NCBI GenBank assembly: GCA_910588635.1
Contig: CAJUPW010000007.1
Coordinates: 36,063 to 100,062 of the forward strand
Length of the DNA: 64,000 nt
DNA from: an uncultured Oscillospiraceae bacterium
GTDB lineage: Bacteria > Bacillota > Clostridia > Oscillospirales > Oscillospiraceae
Reading direction: 5' to 3'
Shown here piece by piece: positions 30,702 through 38,217 of the stretch. Position 1 is the stretch's first letter; every line of letters starts with the position of its first letter. The position numbers and the translations under genes were made by a program. The notes beneath the pieces are model-generated. The model was not told the origin of the DNA, did no database searches, and saw only the letters and a list, made by a program, of their open reading frames with translations.

Positions 30702-31601
30702 ATGAACCTGATACAGATTAAAGGCAATACATGGGTGCTTGAGGGCGTCGAGTATATTCCGCTGTATAAGCTGGACGAGAGCCGGTGCGTTCTGCTGGAC
30801 ACCGGCCTGCTCCAGGAGCGGGAGGAGCTGGAGCAGGCGCTGGGCGCCGCGGGGCTGACCCCTGTGGGGGTGCTGTGCTCCCACGCCCATGTGGACCACT
30901 GCGCCAACAACGGCTATTTGCAGGAGAAATACGGCGCGAAGGTGGCCCTCACCTTCCCGGAGGCGGGGATGTGCTCCTCGCTGCTGACGCTGAAGTGCTA
31001 CTTCCTTCTGCTCTCCCCCGGCACGGTGGAGCGGGAGTCGGCCTGCATGCTCCACACGCCCGACGTTGATATTCCCCGGTCGGACGGACCCTTCTCCTTC
31101 TGCGGGGCGGAGTTCCGCATCGTCCACACTCCGGGGCACTCCTCGGGGCATGTGTGCACGATCACCCCGGACAATGTGTGCTACACCGCCGACGCCCTCC
31201 TCAGCCAGGAGCTGATGGGAGCCAAGCTGCCCTACAACCTGAGCCAGGCCATGGCTGCGGACAGCCGGGAGAAGCTGCGCCATCTGGGCTGCGACGCCTA
31301 TATCATGGCCCACCGGGGTGTGTGCCCCGGCGGGGAAATTGGCGCGCTTATCGACGCCAACCAGGACCTGGTCCGCCGCCGGGCGGAGGAGATCTTAAAT
31401 CTGGTGGACCGGCCCATGACGGCCAGCCAGATCGACGAGGCGACCTGCGTCCTCTACCAGCTCTTCACCCGCAAGCCCCGCCGCTCTCTGCGCTTTGAGC
31501 GCAACGTCCGGTTTTTTATCGAGTATATGGTGGACGCCGGCCGGCTGGACGAGGTGTGCCAAAACGGCGCCACCTACTACCGAAGGACGGAAAATTCCTG
31601 A
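30702..31601 (+). CDS. MBL-fold metallo-hydrolase
   Basis: 299 residues with CSHAHVDHCANN (HxHxDH), a second site HTPGHSSGHVCTI and YTADALLSQEL, then a helical C-terminal winged-helix-like region that starts QIDEATCVLYQLF. Substrate unknown. It starts 33 nt after mnmG and ends upstream of the secG promoter. Confidence 0.87.
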   Translation: MNLIQIKGNTWVLEGVEYIPLYKLDESRCVLLDTGLLQEREELEQALGAAGLTPVGVLCSHAHVDHCANNGYLQEKYGAKVALTFPEAGMCSSLLTLKCYFLLLSPGTVERESACMLHTPDVDIPRSDGPFSFCGAEFRIVHTPGHSSGHVCTITPDNVCYTADALLSQELMGAKLPYNLSQAMAADSREKLRHLGCDAYIMAHRGVCPGGEIGALIDANQDLVRRRAEEILNLVDRPMTASQIDEATCVLYQLFTRKPRRSLRFERNVRFFIEYMVDAGRLDEVCQNGATYYRRTENS

Positions 31602-31617
31602 AAATTGGAGAAAATAC

Positions 31618-31646
31618 TTGCAATCCGCTTGAAACTGTGGTATGCT
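31618..31646 (+). promoter_or_regulatory. secG promoter
   Basis: TTGCAA (31618-31623), a 17-bp spacer and TATGCT (31641-31646). Confidence 0.68.
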
Positions 31647-31713
31647 CTTCTGTACTTCCGGGTTTTCCCCACAGTAAATTTTCGGCCCCAGGGCCTTGAA
31701 AGGAACGAGTAAT

Positions 31714-31950
31714 ATGAATACGCTGAGTCTGATTCTCACCATCATCCAGGTCCTGTGCGGTCTGGCCGTCATCGCCGTGGTCATGCTCCAGTCCGGCAAG
31801 AGCGCCGGCCTGTCCGGAGCCATTGCCGGCGGCGCCGACACCTTCCTGTCCAAGAACAAGGCCAAGAGCCTGGACGCCAAGCTGGCCAAGATGACCAAGT
31901 GGGTGGCCATTCTGTGGATTGTCATTACCCTGGTTCTGAGCCTGATCTGA
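31714..31950 (+). CDS. secG: Preprotein translocase subunit SecG
   Basis: 78 residues with two transmembrane helices (LSLILTIIQVLCGLAVIAVV and WVAILWIVITLVLSLI) around the conserved loop MLQSGKSAGLSGAIAGGADT. It is part of the SecYEG channel. The short upstream ATG at 31696 would lack a ribosome site; AAAGGA precedes 31714 at 9 nt. Confidence 0.94.
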   Translation: MNTLSLILTIIQVLCGLAVIAVVMLQSGKSAGLSGAIAGGADTFLSKNKAKSLDAKLAKMTKWVAILWIVITLVLSLI

Positions 31951-31970
31951 TTTTTCCGTCATAAGAACCA

Positions 31971-32004
31971 AGCCCCTCCGGCCTTAAGCCGCGAGGGGCT
32001 TTTT
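31971..32004 (+). terminator. Intrinsic terminator after secG
   Basis: AGCCCCTC (31971-31978) pairs with GAGGGGCT (31993-32000), followed by TTTT. Confidence 0.9.
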
Positions 32005-32021
32005 CAGAAAAGAGGGGCAAA

Positions 32022-32471
32022 ATGGACCACGAGTACTTTATGGGCCAGGCCCTGGCCCTGGCGCGAGAGGCGGCGGCAGATGGGGACGTGCCGGTGGGCT
32101 GTGTAATTGTCCGGGACGGGGAGATTGTGGGCCGGGGGCGCAACCGCCGGGAGGCCAGAGGCGACGCCACCGCCCACGCCGAGGTGGAGGCCATCCGGGA
32201 CGCCTGCGGCCGGCTGGGGAGCTGGCGGCTGCACCGCTGTGCCCTGTACGTCACCCTGGAGCCCTGTCCCATGTGCGCCGGGGCCATTGTCAACGCCCGG
32301 ATTGAGGAGGTCCGCTACGGCGTCCGGGACGAGAAGGCCGGGTGCTGCGGGTCGGTGCTCAACTTGTTTGAGGAGCGGTTTAACCACCGCCCCAGGATAT
32401 ACCGGGGGCCGCTGGAGCGGGAGTGCGGGGAGGTCCTGCAAAAATTTTTTTTGAATCTACGCAATATTTAA
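32022..32471 (+). CDS. tadA: tRNA-specific adenosine deaminase TadA
   Basis: 149 residues. Zinc-dependent deaminase motifs ATAHAEVEAIRDA (HAE) and LEPCPMCAGAIVNARI (PCxxC), and at the end FNHRPRIYRGPLERECGEVL typical of TadA. It makes inosine-34 in tRNA-Arg. It has no obvious promoter apart from readthrough around the secG terminator. Confidence 0.95.
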   Translation: MDHEYFMGQALALAREAAADGDVPVGCVIVRDGEIVGRGRNRREARGDATAHAEVEAIRDACGRLGSWRLHRCALYVTLEPCPMCAGAIVNARIEEVRYGVRDEKAGCCGSVLNLFEERFNHRPRIYRGPLERECGEVLQKFFLNLRNI

Positions 32472-32604
32472 ATCTTTTGTAACAACTGGAGAGAACTTTT
32501 GTAAAATCTTTTGGCTATACTCATACTCGCAAGGCAAGAACATCTTTTCATTCTATCCTCCATTTTTTGAAAGGCTGACGGGTCGCTCCGTTGGCCTTTC
32601 CCCC
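32450..32604 (+). ncRNA. Putative sRNA A of a tandem pair
   Basis: The 350 nt between tadA and the Gx transporter gene have no ORF but two related units. Unit A starts near TTTGAATC at 32450 (overlapping the tadA 3' end) and has TCTTTTGTAACA, TATACT (32516-32521), a short CTCGCAAGG and a C-rich ATCCTCC (32555-32561). It ends in a hairpin (AAAGGC/GCCTTT, 32570-32575/32594-32599, and ACGG/CCGT) followed by CCCCC and TTTTT. The CCTCC could pair with ribosome sites. A transcript is not proven. Confidence 0.55.
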
Positions 32605-32653
32605 TTTTTAGCTGGGCGTTCTGGCGAAAAGCGCCAAAAAAATCCGCCGGCCC

Positions 32654-32814
32654 TTTGAATTTATAGACGATTTAATTCTTTTGTAACATCTGACGTTGGA
32701 TTTGTTAATATCTTTTCGATAAGATAAGATTCGCAAGAGACAGTTCGTTTCATTTTAATCCTCTTTTTCAACGGGAAACCCCGGATACCTTGGAGCAGGT
32801 ATCCGGGGCTTTTC
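32654..32814 (+). ncRNA. Putative sRNA B of a tandem pair
   Basis: Diverged copy of unit A, beginning TTTGAATT (32654), then TTCTTTTGTAACA, TTCGCAAGAG and TAATCCTC. It ends in a perfect 11-bp terminator: CCCCGGATACC (32779-32789), GGTATCCGGGG (32798-32808) and CTTTT. The same order of elements in both units, with a terminator each, suggests duplicated small RNAs. The terminator may also serve the convergent Gx gene. Confidence 0.55.
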
Positions 32815-32821
32815 GCTTCTG

Positions 32822-33340
32822 TCATAGTTTGATCCCGTCCAGCCGGCGGATCAGCGCCTGGGCGGCGATGCCGGTGAACAGTCCGGCCAGCACGGCGGCG
32901 ATGATGAGGTAGGGCAGGTAGGCCATCACGGCCCAGGAGCGCAGGACGGCGGCGGCGGCGAGGAGCTGCCCGAGATTGTGGAAAATGGCGGCCACGGGGC
33001 TGGCCAGCCAGATGTGTTCCTGAGTGAGGGCCTTGCGCAGCAGGTACAGGGCGCACCAGCTCAAGAACCCCCCGGCGGCGCTGTAGATGAGGGTCATGGG
33101 CTGGCCGGAGAACACCGCCCCCAGGAATATCCGGGCGGACAGCACCAGCAGGGCGTCCCCTGGACCCAGGGCGAACATAGCGTACACCGTGACGATGTTG
33201 GCCAGCCCCAGCTTGACCCCCGGGACGGGAATCATCGGGAGTTGAGCCTCCGCCATGAAAATGGTTAGAGCGATGGCGGTGAGCAGGGCCAGAAGCGTGA
33301 TTCGCCTTACCCTTTTAACCGGCCCCGCCATCCAGCTCAC
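32822..33340 (-). CDS. Gx transporter family membrane protein (HepT/component I-like)
   Basis: 172 residues, about five hydrophobic helices (ITLLALLTAIALTIFMAEAQ; LANIVTVYAMFALGPGDALL; ILGAVFSGQP-like ARIFLGAVFSGQPMTLIYS; and so on), with the family signature PVPGVKLGLANIVTVY. Known members are annotated as Gx transporter or heptaprenyl-diphosphate synthase component I. They often sit with NusG-II and ApbE proteins as here, which suggests a role in membrane redox or quinone-related transport (inference). It overlaps the NusG-II gene by 26 nt. Confidence 0.85.
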   Translation of the reverse strand: MSWMAGPVKRVRRITLLALLTAIALTIFMAEAQLPMIPVPGVKLGLANIVTVYAMFALGPGDALLVLSARIFLGAVFSGQPMTLIYSAAGGFLSWCALYLLRKALTQEHIWLASPVAAIFHNLGQLLAAAAVLRSWAVMAYLPYLIIAAVLAGLFTGIAAQALIRRLDGIKL

Positions 33341-33683
33341 CTCCGCCTCCCCTGATCTCCACCATCAGCCTGTGGGGCAGGCAGACGACAGGCACGGCGC
33401 CGTCCGAGATCCAGCCCTGATTGACGCAGACCCGGTCGGGGCAGTCGGCCTCCGATACCCGGATGCGGCCCCGTTCCACGGAAACGGTGTTGGAGCCGCT
33501 CTCGTCCGCAAAGGTGAGGGTGTAGGGCCGGTCCACCTCGTTCAGGTCAATCTCCTCCAGCAGGACGCCGTCCCGGGTGATCCGGGCCACGGGGCTGTCC
33601 TCTCCCCCGCCCCGGAGCAGGAGAACGGCGGCGGAGACGGCGGCGGCGGCCAGCAGCAGGAACAAGATCACTTTGGTTTTCAT
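33315..33683 (-). CDS. NusG domain II-containing extracytoplasmic protein
   Basis: 122 residues. One N-terminal transmembrane or signal helix (VILFLLLAAAAVSAAVLLL) precedes a small beta domain with RGRIRVSEADCPDRVCVNQG and VVCLPHRLMVEI, the hallmark of NusG_II proteins. It overlaps apbE by 4 nt (ATGA) and the Gx gene by 26 nt, so the three genes are translationally coupled. Confidence 0.88.
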   Translation of the reverse strand: MKTKVILFLLLAAAAVSAAVLLLRGGGEDSPVARITRDGVLLEEIDLNEVDRPYTLTFADESGSNTVSVERGRIRVSEADCPDRVCVNQGWISDGAVPVVCLPHRLMVEIRGGGGELDGGAG

Positions 33684-34720
33684 TCCAGTACGGTCACCTC
33701 CCGGTCCGTATACCCCTCCGCCAGAGAAAACCGGCCCTCCAGCCCGGCGGTGCGGTAGATTTCCCCGTCCTCGGTGACAAAGATGGCCTCGAACTCCAGC
33801 TCGGGGTGGTCCCGCCAGAAGGCGGTTCCCTTCTCCAGGCCCATGACGAACAGGGCGGTGGACAGGCCGTCGCAGAGAAAGGCCGAGGGGGAGACCACCG
33901 TCACCGAACTGAGCCCGGACCGGGCGGGGGCGGCGGTGTCCGGGTCCAGAATGTGCCAGTAGGTGACGCCGTCCTGCTCAAAGTACCGCTGGTAGCCCCC
34001 GGAGGTGCCCATGGCCATGTCCTCCAGCTCCACCACGGCGAAGTAGTTCTCCGGCCGGGCGGGGTCCACCACCCCGATGCGCCAGGGGCTGCCCCCCGGC
34101 TTGCTCCCCACGGCGACAATGGTGCTCTGGCCCAGGTCCAGCAGGGCGGAGGTAATGCCATTCCCTCGGGCATCCCTGGCCAGCCAGTCCCCGGCGTAGC
34201 CCTTGGCCACCGCCCCCAGGTCGATCTCCATTCCCTCCGGAAGGGTGACAGTATCCTCCTCCAGCTTGACGGCGGAGTAGTCGATCTTTGCCGCTAATGC
34301 TTCCAACTCGGTGGGAGAGGGCACCCGGTGCTCCTCCTGGGTGAAGCCCCAGGCTTTCACGGCGGGGTAGGCGGTGATGTCCAGGGCTCCATCCGTGACC
34401 TGACACAGCTCCAGGGCACGGGACAGCACCTCGATGGTTCCACTGTCCACCGTGGTTCCCTGTTGGCCGGATTTCCGGTTGACGCGGGAGATGTCGCTGT
34501 CCTCTCGGGTCACTGACAGCGCCTTCTCTATGCTGCTGACAGCGCCGCTCATGATCGCCTGTTCCTTGCTCGCCGCCTCCGGCTCCCCCGTATAGAGGGT
34601 GACATTGACCAGCGTGTCCATGGCGAACAGACTGAACTCCCTAGACGCCGTATAACGGGAGCAGCCGGCGGACATAACCAGTGCCGCGGCCAGTAGGGCG
34701 CACAGCAGCCGTTTTCTCAT
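33680..34720 (-). CDS. apbE: FAD:protein FMN transferase (ApbE), lipoprotein
   Basis: 346 residues. A lipobox signal peptide (LLAAALVMSAGC) is followed by the ApbE domain with FAMDTLVNVTLYTG, the FAD-binding INRKSG-like VNRKSGQQGTTVD, DLGAVAKGYAGDW and the metal/FAD motif GTSGGYQRYF, ending DGLSTALFVMGLEKG. It attaches FMN covalently to Thr/Ser of extracytoplasmic redox proteins. Its substrate could be a neighbour or an Rnf/Nqr subunit elsewhere. It overlaps the end of rqcP by 4 nt. Confidence 0.93.
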   Translation of the reverse strand: MRKRLLCALLAAALVMSAGCSRYTASREFSLFAMDTLVNVTLYTGEPEAASKEQAIMSGAVSSIEKALSVTREDSDISRVNRKSGQQGTTVDSGTIEVLSRALELCQVTDGALDITAYPAVKAWGFTQEEHRVPSPTELEALAAKIDYSAVKLEEDTVTLPEGMEIDLGAVAKGYAGDWLARDARGNGITSALLDLGQSTIVAVGSKPGGSPWRIGVVDPARPENYFAVVELEDMAMGTSGGYQRYFEQDGVTYWHILDPDTAAPARSGLSSVTVVSPSAFLCDGLSTALFVMGLEKGTAFWRDHPELEFEAIFVTEDGEIYRTAGLEGRFSLAEGYTDREVTVLE

Positions 34721-34959
34721 AATATCTCCCTATACATGGCGGCGGCGTCCGCCTTGCCCACGTTGTCGGCCACCACCAGCACCTCTACCTTCACGGTGTT
34801 CTGTCCGAATTTCAGCTCCACCCGGTCGCCCACCTTCACGTCGTAGCTGGCCCGGACGGGCCGGCCGTTGACGGAAACCCGCTCGTTGTCGCAGGCCTCG
34901 TTGGCCACGGTGCGGCGCTTGATGAGCCGGGATACCTTTAACCATTTATCCAGTCGCAT
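34717..34959 (-). CDS. rqcP: S4-domain RNA-binding protein RqcP/Hsp15-like
   Basis: 80 residues. The S4 motif MRLDKWLKVSRLIKRRTVAN opens the protein, then VSVNGRPVRASYDVKVGDRV. In Bacillus the homologue (YabO) works with RqcH to tag stalled chains with alanine. ATG 34959 has GGAGG 5 nt before. The order SpoVB-like, mazG, (hup), rqcP matches the yabM-yabN-yabO order of Bacillus. Confidence 0.9.
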   Translation of the reverse strand: MRLDKWLKVSRLIKRRTVANEACDNERVSVNGRPVRASYDVKVGDRVELKFGQNTVKVEVLVVADNVGKADAAAMYREIL

Positions 34960-34980
34960 AGTGTCCTCCAAAAGAAAGAG

Positions 34981-35000
34981 GCGCCGCCTTGCGGCGGCGT
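34981..35000 (-). terminator. Hairpin between hup and rqcP
   Basis: A GC-rich stem (GCCGCC with GGCGGC) with a 4-nt loop, followed on the - strand by TCTTTCTTTT. It is likely a partial terminator that lowers rqcP relative to the abundant HU. Confidence 0.75.
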
Positions 35001-35021
35001 CTCCTGATGAAACAGTCCCGT

Positions 35022-35297
35022 TCAGCGGGCAACCGCGTCCTTCAGGGCCTTGCCGGCTTTGAACACGGGGGCCTTGGAGGCGGGAATGGGAATGGGCTCC
35101 TTGGTCTGAGGGTTGCGGCCCATGCGCTCAGCGCGGGTCTTTACCTCAAAAGAGCCAAAGCCTACCAGCTGAACCTTCTCACCGCTGCGCAGAGCGTCGG
35201 TGATCACGTCGATGGCGGCGGAAATGGCGACCTCAGCGTCCTTCTTGGACAGCTCGGACTTCTCAGCCACTGCCGCAATCAGTTCGGTTTTATTCAT
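35022..35297 (-). CDS. hup: DNA-binding protein HU
   Basis: 91 residues, normal HU length: MNKTELIAAVAEKSELSKKD, VQLVGFGSFEVKTRAERMGR, NPQTKEPIPIPASKAPVFKA. It compacts and bends DNA. AGGAGG stands before the ATG. Confidence 0.97.
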   Translation of the reverse strand: MNKTELIAAVAEKSELSKKDAEVAISAAIDVITDALRSGEKVQLVGFGSFEVKTRAERMGRNPQTKEPIPIPASKAPVFKAGKALKDAVAR

Positions 35298-35456
35298 ATT
35301 TTCTCCTCCTGTGCAATTGTTTGACAGCTTTCAACCGGCTGCCTAAATATATACTTAAAACCCTTCTGGTCTACATTCACAGCCGTAAACCTCCGGCCCG
35401 GACGGGAATTCTCCGGCGCGTAATTTCCTGGCTGTCAATACAGATCCTTCCGGGTG

Positions 35457-36242
35457 TTAAGCCTCTTCCTCTTTTGCCCTGGCCCAGAGCTCCTCCAGGG
35501 CGGGGACATTCAGCTTGTCCAGCGGAGCGGCGGCAAGCTGCTCCACCCGCCGGAAGCGGCGGATGAACTTCTCGCAGGCCTTCTGCAAGGCGGTCTCGCC
35601 GTCCACGCCGGCAAACCGGCCGGCCTTGACGGCGGCGAAGAGCAGGTCGTCCAGCTCCTCCTCTATATTGGAGCCCTCCCGCACGGCGGTCCGGAACTCC
35701 TCCAGCTCCTCGGACAGCTTGTCCATAGCGGGGGCGGCGTCCCTCCAGTCGAAGCCCGCTTTGGCGGCCTTGCTCTGGAGCTTGGCGGCGCGGGTCAAAG
35801 CGGGCAGCGCCCGGGCCACGCTGTCCAAGGTGTCGGCGGCGGTCCGCTGGCCCTTCTCCTCCCGCTTCTGGGCGTCCCAGGCGGACAGGGCCCCATCGGG
35901 GTCCCGGGCCTCCACCGTTCCGAAGACGTGGGGGTGGCGGTAGACCAGCTTTTTGCAGATGCCGTCCACTACGCCGCCAAAGGTGAACTGCCCCGCCTCC
36001 TGAGCCATGGACGCGTGGAACACCACCTGGAGCAGTACGTCGCCCAGCTCCTCCCTGAGATTTTCCATGTCCATGCGGTCGATGGCATCGGCGGCCTCAT
36101 AGGCCTCCTCCAGCATGTTGTCACGGATGGACCGATGGGTCTGGGTCCGATCCCAGGGACAGCCCCCGGGGGCCCGGAGCAGCTCCATAATTTTGAGCAA
36201 ATCGTCCATGCCGTAATTTTCCGCTATTTTAAAATCTACCAC
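35457..36242 (-). CDS. mazG: Nucleoside triphosphate pyrophosphohydrolase MazG
   Basis: 261 residues with two MazG folds: LLRAPGGCPWDRTQTHRSIR, LEEAYEAADAIDRMDMENLR, EELGDVLLQVVFHASMA, and the second half with FDWRDAAPAMDKLSEELEEF and IEEELDDLLFAAVKAGR. It hydrolyses (d)NTPs. The start is GTG 36242 with AGGGAG before it. Confidence 0.94.
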   Translation of the reverse strand: MVDFKIAENYGMDDLLKIMELLRAPGGCPWDRTQTHRSIRDNMLEEAYEAADAIDRMDMENLREELGDVLLQVVFHASMAQEAGQFTFGGVVDGICKKLVYRHPHVFGTVEARDPDGALSAWDAQKREEKGQRTAADTLDSVARALPALTRAAKLQSKAAKAGFDWRDAAPAMDKLSEELEEFRTAVREGSNIEEELDDLLFAAVKAGRFAGVDGETALQKACEKFIRRFRRVEQLAAAPLDKLNVPALEELWARAKEEEA

Positions 36243-36334
36243 AATTTCGCTCCCTAATCAAGTCTTTTTTCCTTGCTTTTAGGAAAATGTGAAAAAATAT
36301 TTACTGAATTTTCCAGAAAATCCCAAATAAACTC

Positions 36335-38203
36335 CTATAGCCGGAGCAGGCGAGCCAGCTTGTCGCCTTTTGGCATCAGGGCCAGGTCGTCCCGAGAGAT
36401 CGCCCGCAGGGCGGCGACCAGGACCAGATAGACGGCCATGGCCACCCCAATGGCCCCCAGGACGCAGATGGCGTTGCCGGTGGTGCTGAGGACGGCCGGC
36501 CCTCCCCCCTCCGGGGCGGAGCTGAGGAGCTTGGACCCCAGCCCGTACACCGCCCAGGCGGCTGCGCCCATAATGGCGGAGGCGGTAAAGGGCTTGAGAA
36601 AGACGGGCAGATACCGGGGCCGGCGGGGGACCACGCGGCTGATGAGAAGCAGGTCCAGCAGCAGGCACAGCCCGAAGCACAGGATGTTGCCCGCCGGCGC
36701 GCCATAGATGCCCATTTGGGGCATAGCCACCACGTTGTAGTTGGTAAAAATCTTCAATCCGCCCCCCAGTACCATCACCAGGATGGGCAGGTTGACAAAG
36801 CCATAGGCCTGGAGTATGGAGTTACACACCAGCATCAGGCACACAAATACCGTGGCCAGACCCAGGGTAGACAGCAGAGGACCGGCCAGGGAGCTCTCCA
36901 TTTTGGGAAAGAGAAGCTGGACGATGGGGGTGCCCAGCACGAACAGTCCCACACCCATGGGGAAGGCCAGCAGAGCGGTAATCCGCAAAGCGGAGGCTGC
37001 CACTCGGGAGGCCCCCCGGCGGTCCCGCCGGGCCAGCGCCCCGGAGACGGTGGGGATCACCGAGATGGTGATGGCCGTCATTAGGGCGGTGGGCAGGTTG
37101 TAGATGGTCAGGGCGCTGCTGTAGTTGCCGTAGAGGGTGCGGCTAATGCTCTCCAGGGTGGTGTGCAGGGCCAGGGCCCCTTCCTGCGGAGCGGTGAGGG
37201 CGGTCCCCGCCGCCAGAGCGGCCTGGGCCGCCTCTGCCTGGGCGCTGAGGACTGCCATTGTGGCGGCCGTTCCCTCTGTGAGAAGCTCCTTCCAGGCGGA
37301 GATGGCGCTCTCCAGGGGGGCGAAGTCCACAAAGCTTTGGTACAGCTCCCAGCAGGCGGGGTTCTCCAGCAAGGCCTTCTGGACCTGCCCCTGGACCAGG
37401 GAGGAGTCGATCACCGTCACAATGCCCACCATAGAGGAGCTGAGGGTGATGGGGATGGCGATGCGCAGAATGTCCCGGATAATGTCGCCGGAGGCGTCGG
37501 GCACGTCCCGGCTGCGGCCGGGCTCCCGGAGACGGGCCAGGAAGAAGCTGATGACCATATAGACCAGGGCGACCACCGTGCCCACCGTCACGCCGGTAAT
37601 GGCGCCGGCGGCGGCCATCTCCGGGGGCTGGCCCATTTTGATGAGGGCGTAGGCCAGAGACAGGCCGATGAACAGCTTGCACAGGGCCTCGATGATCTGG
37701 GAGACGGAGGTGGGAGTCATGTTAAGGTGCCCCTGACTGTAGCCACGTAGGGCGGCCAGACAGCCCACGCACACCACCGCCGGGGCCAGGGCCCGGATGC
37801 CGGGGGCGGCCTTGGTGTCGTTCATCAGGCCAGCTAGGGCGTCCGCCTTGAAGTACATGACCAGGAAGGACAGCGTGCCCAAAATCAGGAACATCCCCAG
37901 AGCCAGCTGGAAGGTGCGCCGCACCTGATTGCGCCGGCCCTGAGCGTTGGCCTCGCTCACCAGCTTGGAGACAGCCACGGGCAGGCCGGCGGTGGAGATG
38001 GTGAGCAGAACGGCGTAGATGTTGTAGGCGTTGTTGAAGTCGGCGTTGCCCTGGGCCCCGATGATGTTGTTCAGGGGGATCTTGTAGAACATGCCGATCA
38101 GCTTGACCACCATGGCGCCTGCCGCCAGAATGGCCGCCCCGCCGAAGAAGGTATTTTGTTTTTGTCCGCCGCTTCGGCGAGAGGGCGCGTCATATCGGGC
38201 CAT
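36335..38203 (-). CDS. SpoVB/MurJ-like polysaccharide flippase (MOP superfamily)
   Basis: 622 residues, 14 predicted helices, with the N-terminal signature GGAAILAAGAMVVKLIGMFY and KIPLNNIIGAQGNADFNNAY. It belongs to the YabM/SpoVB group that flips lipid-linked cell-wall or spore-cortex precursors. It is about 100 residues longer than usual: a polar insert from about residue 270 (VDSSLVQGQVQKALLENPAC) to LHTTLESISRTLYG lies between membrane helices. The neighbour mazG matches the yabM-yabN synteny. Confidence 0.88.
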   Translation of the reverse strand: MARYDAPSRRSGGQKQNTFFGGAAILAAGAMVVKLIGMFYKIPLNNIIGAQGNADFNNAYNIYAVLLTISTAGLPVAVSKLVSEANAQGRRNQVRRTFQLALGMFLILGTLSFLVMYFKADALAGLMNDTKAAPGIRALAPAVVCVGCLAALRGYSQGHLNMTPTSVSQIIEALCKLFIGLSLAYALIKMGQPPEMAAAGAITGVTVGTVVALVYMVISFFLARLREPGRSRDVPDASGDIIRDILRIAIPITLSSSMVGIVTVIDSSLVQGQVQKALLENPACWELYQSFVDFAPLESAISAWKELLTEGTAATMAVLSAQAEAAQAALAAGTALTAPQEGALALHTTLESISRTLYGNYSSALTIYNLPTALMTAITISVIPTVSGALARRDRRGASRVAASALRITALLAFPMGVGLFVLGTPIVQLLFPKMESSLAGPLLSTLGLATVFVCLMLVCNSILQAYGFVNLPILVMVLGGGLKIFTNYNVVAMPQMGIYGAPAGNILCFGLCLLLDLLLISRVVPRRPRYLPVFLKPFTASAIMGAAAWAVYGLGSKLLSSAPEGGGPAVLSTTGNAICVLGAIGVAMAVYLVLVAALRAISRDDLALMPKGDKLARLLRL

Positions 38204-38217
38204 AGGCCGCCTCCTGA

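Noticed and set aside
26790..31313. Very long open frame of 1507 codons on the - strand
   Set aside because: It is antisense to four clear genes (uridine-kinase-like end, GH13, mnmG, MBL). It is a stop-poor shadow caused by high GC and biased third positions, with low-complexity composition (many G, P, H, Q).
32601..32653. Hairpin GGCGAAAAGCGCC followed by A7 as a terminator
   Set aside because: The homopolymer is A on the + strand, and on the - strand the T run precedes rather than follows the stem, so it cannot work as an intrinsic terminator.
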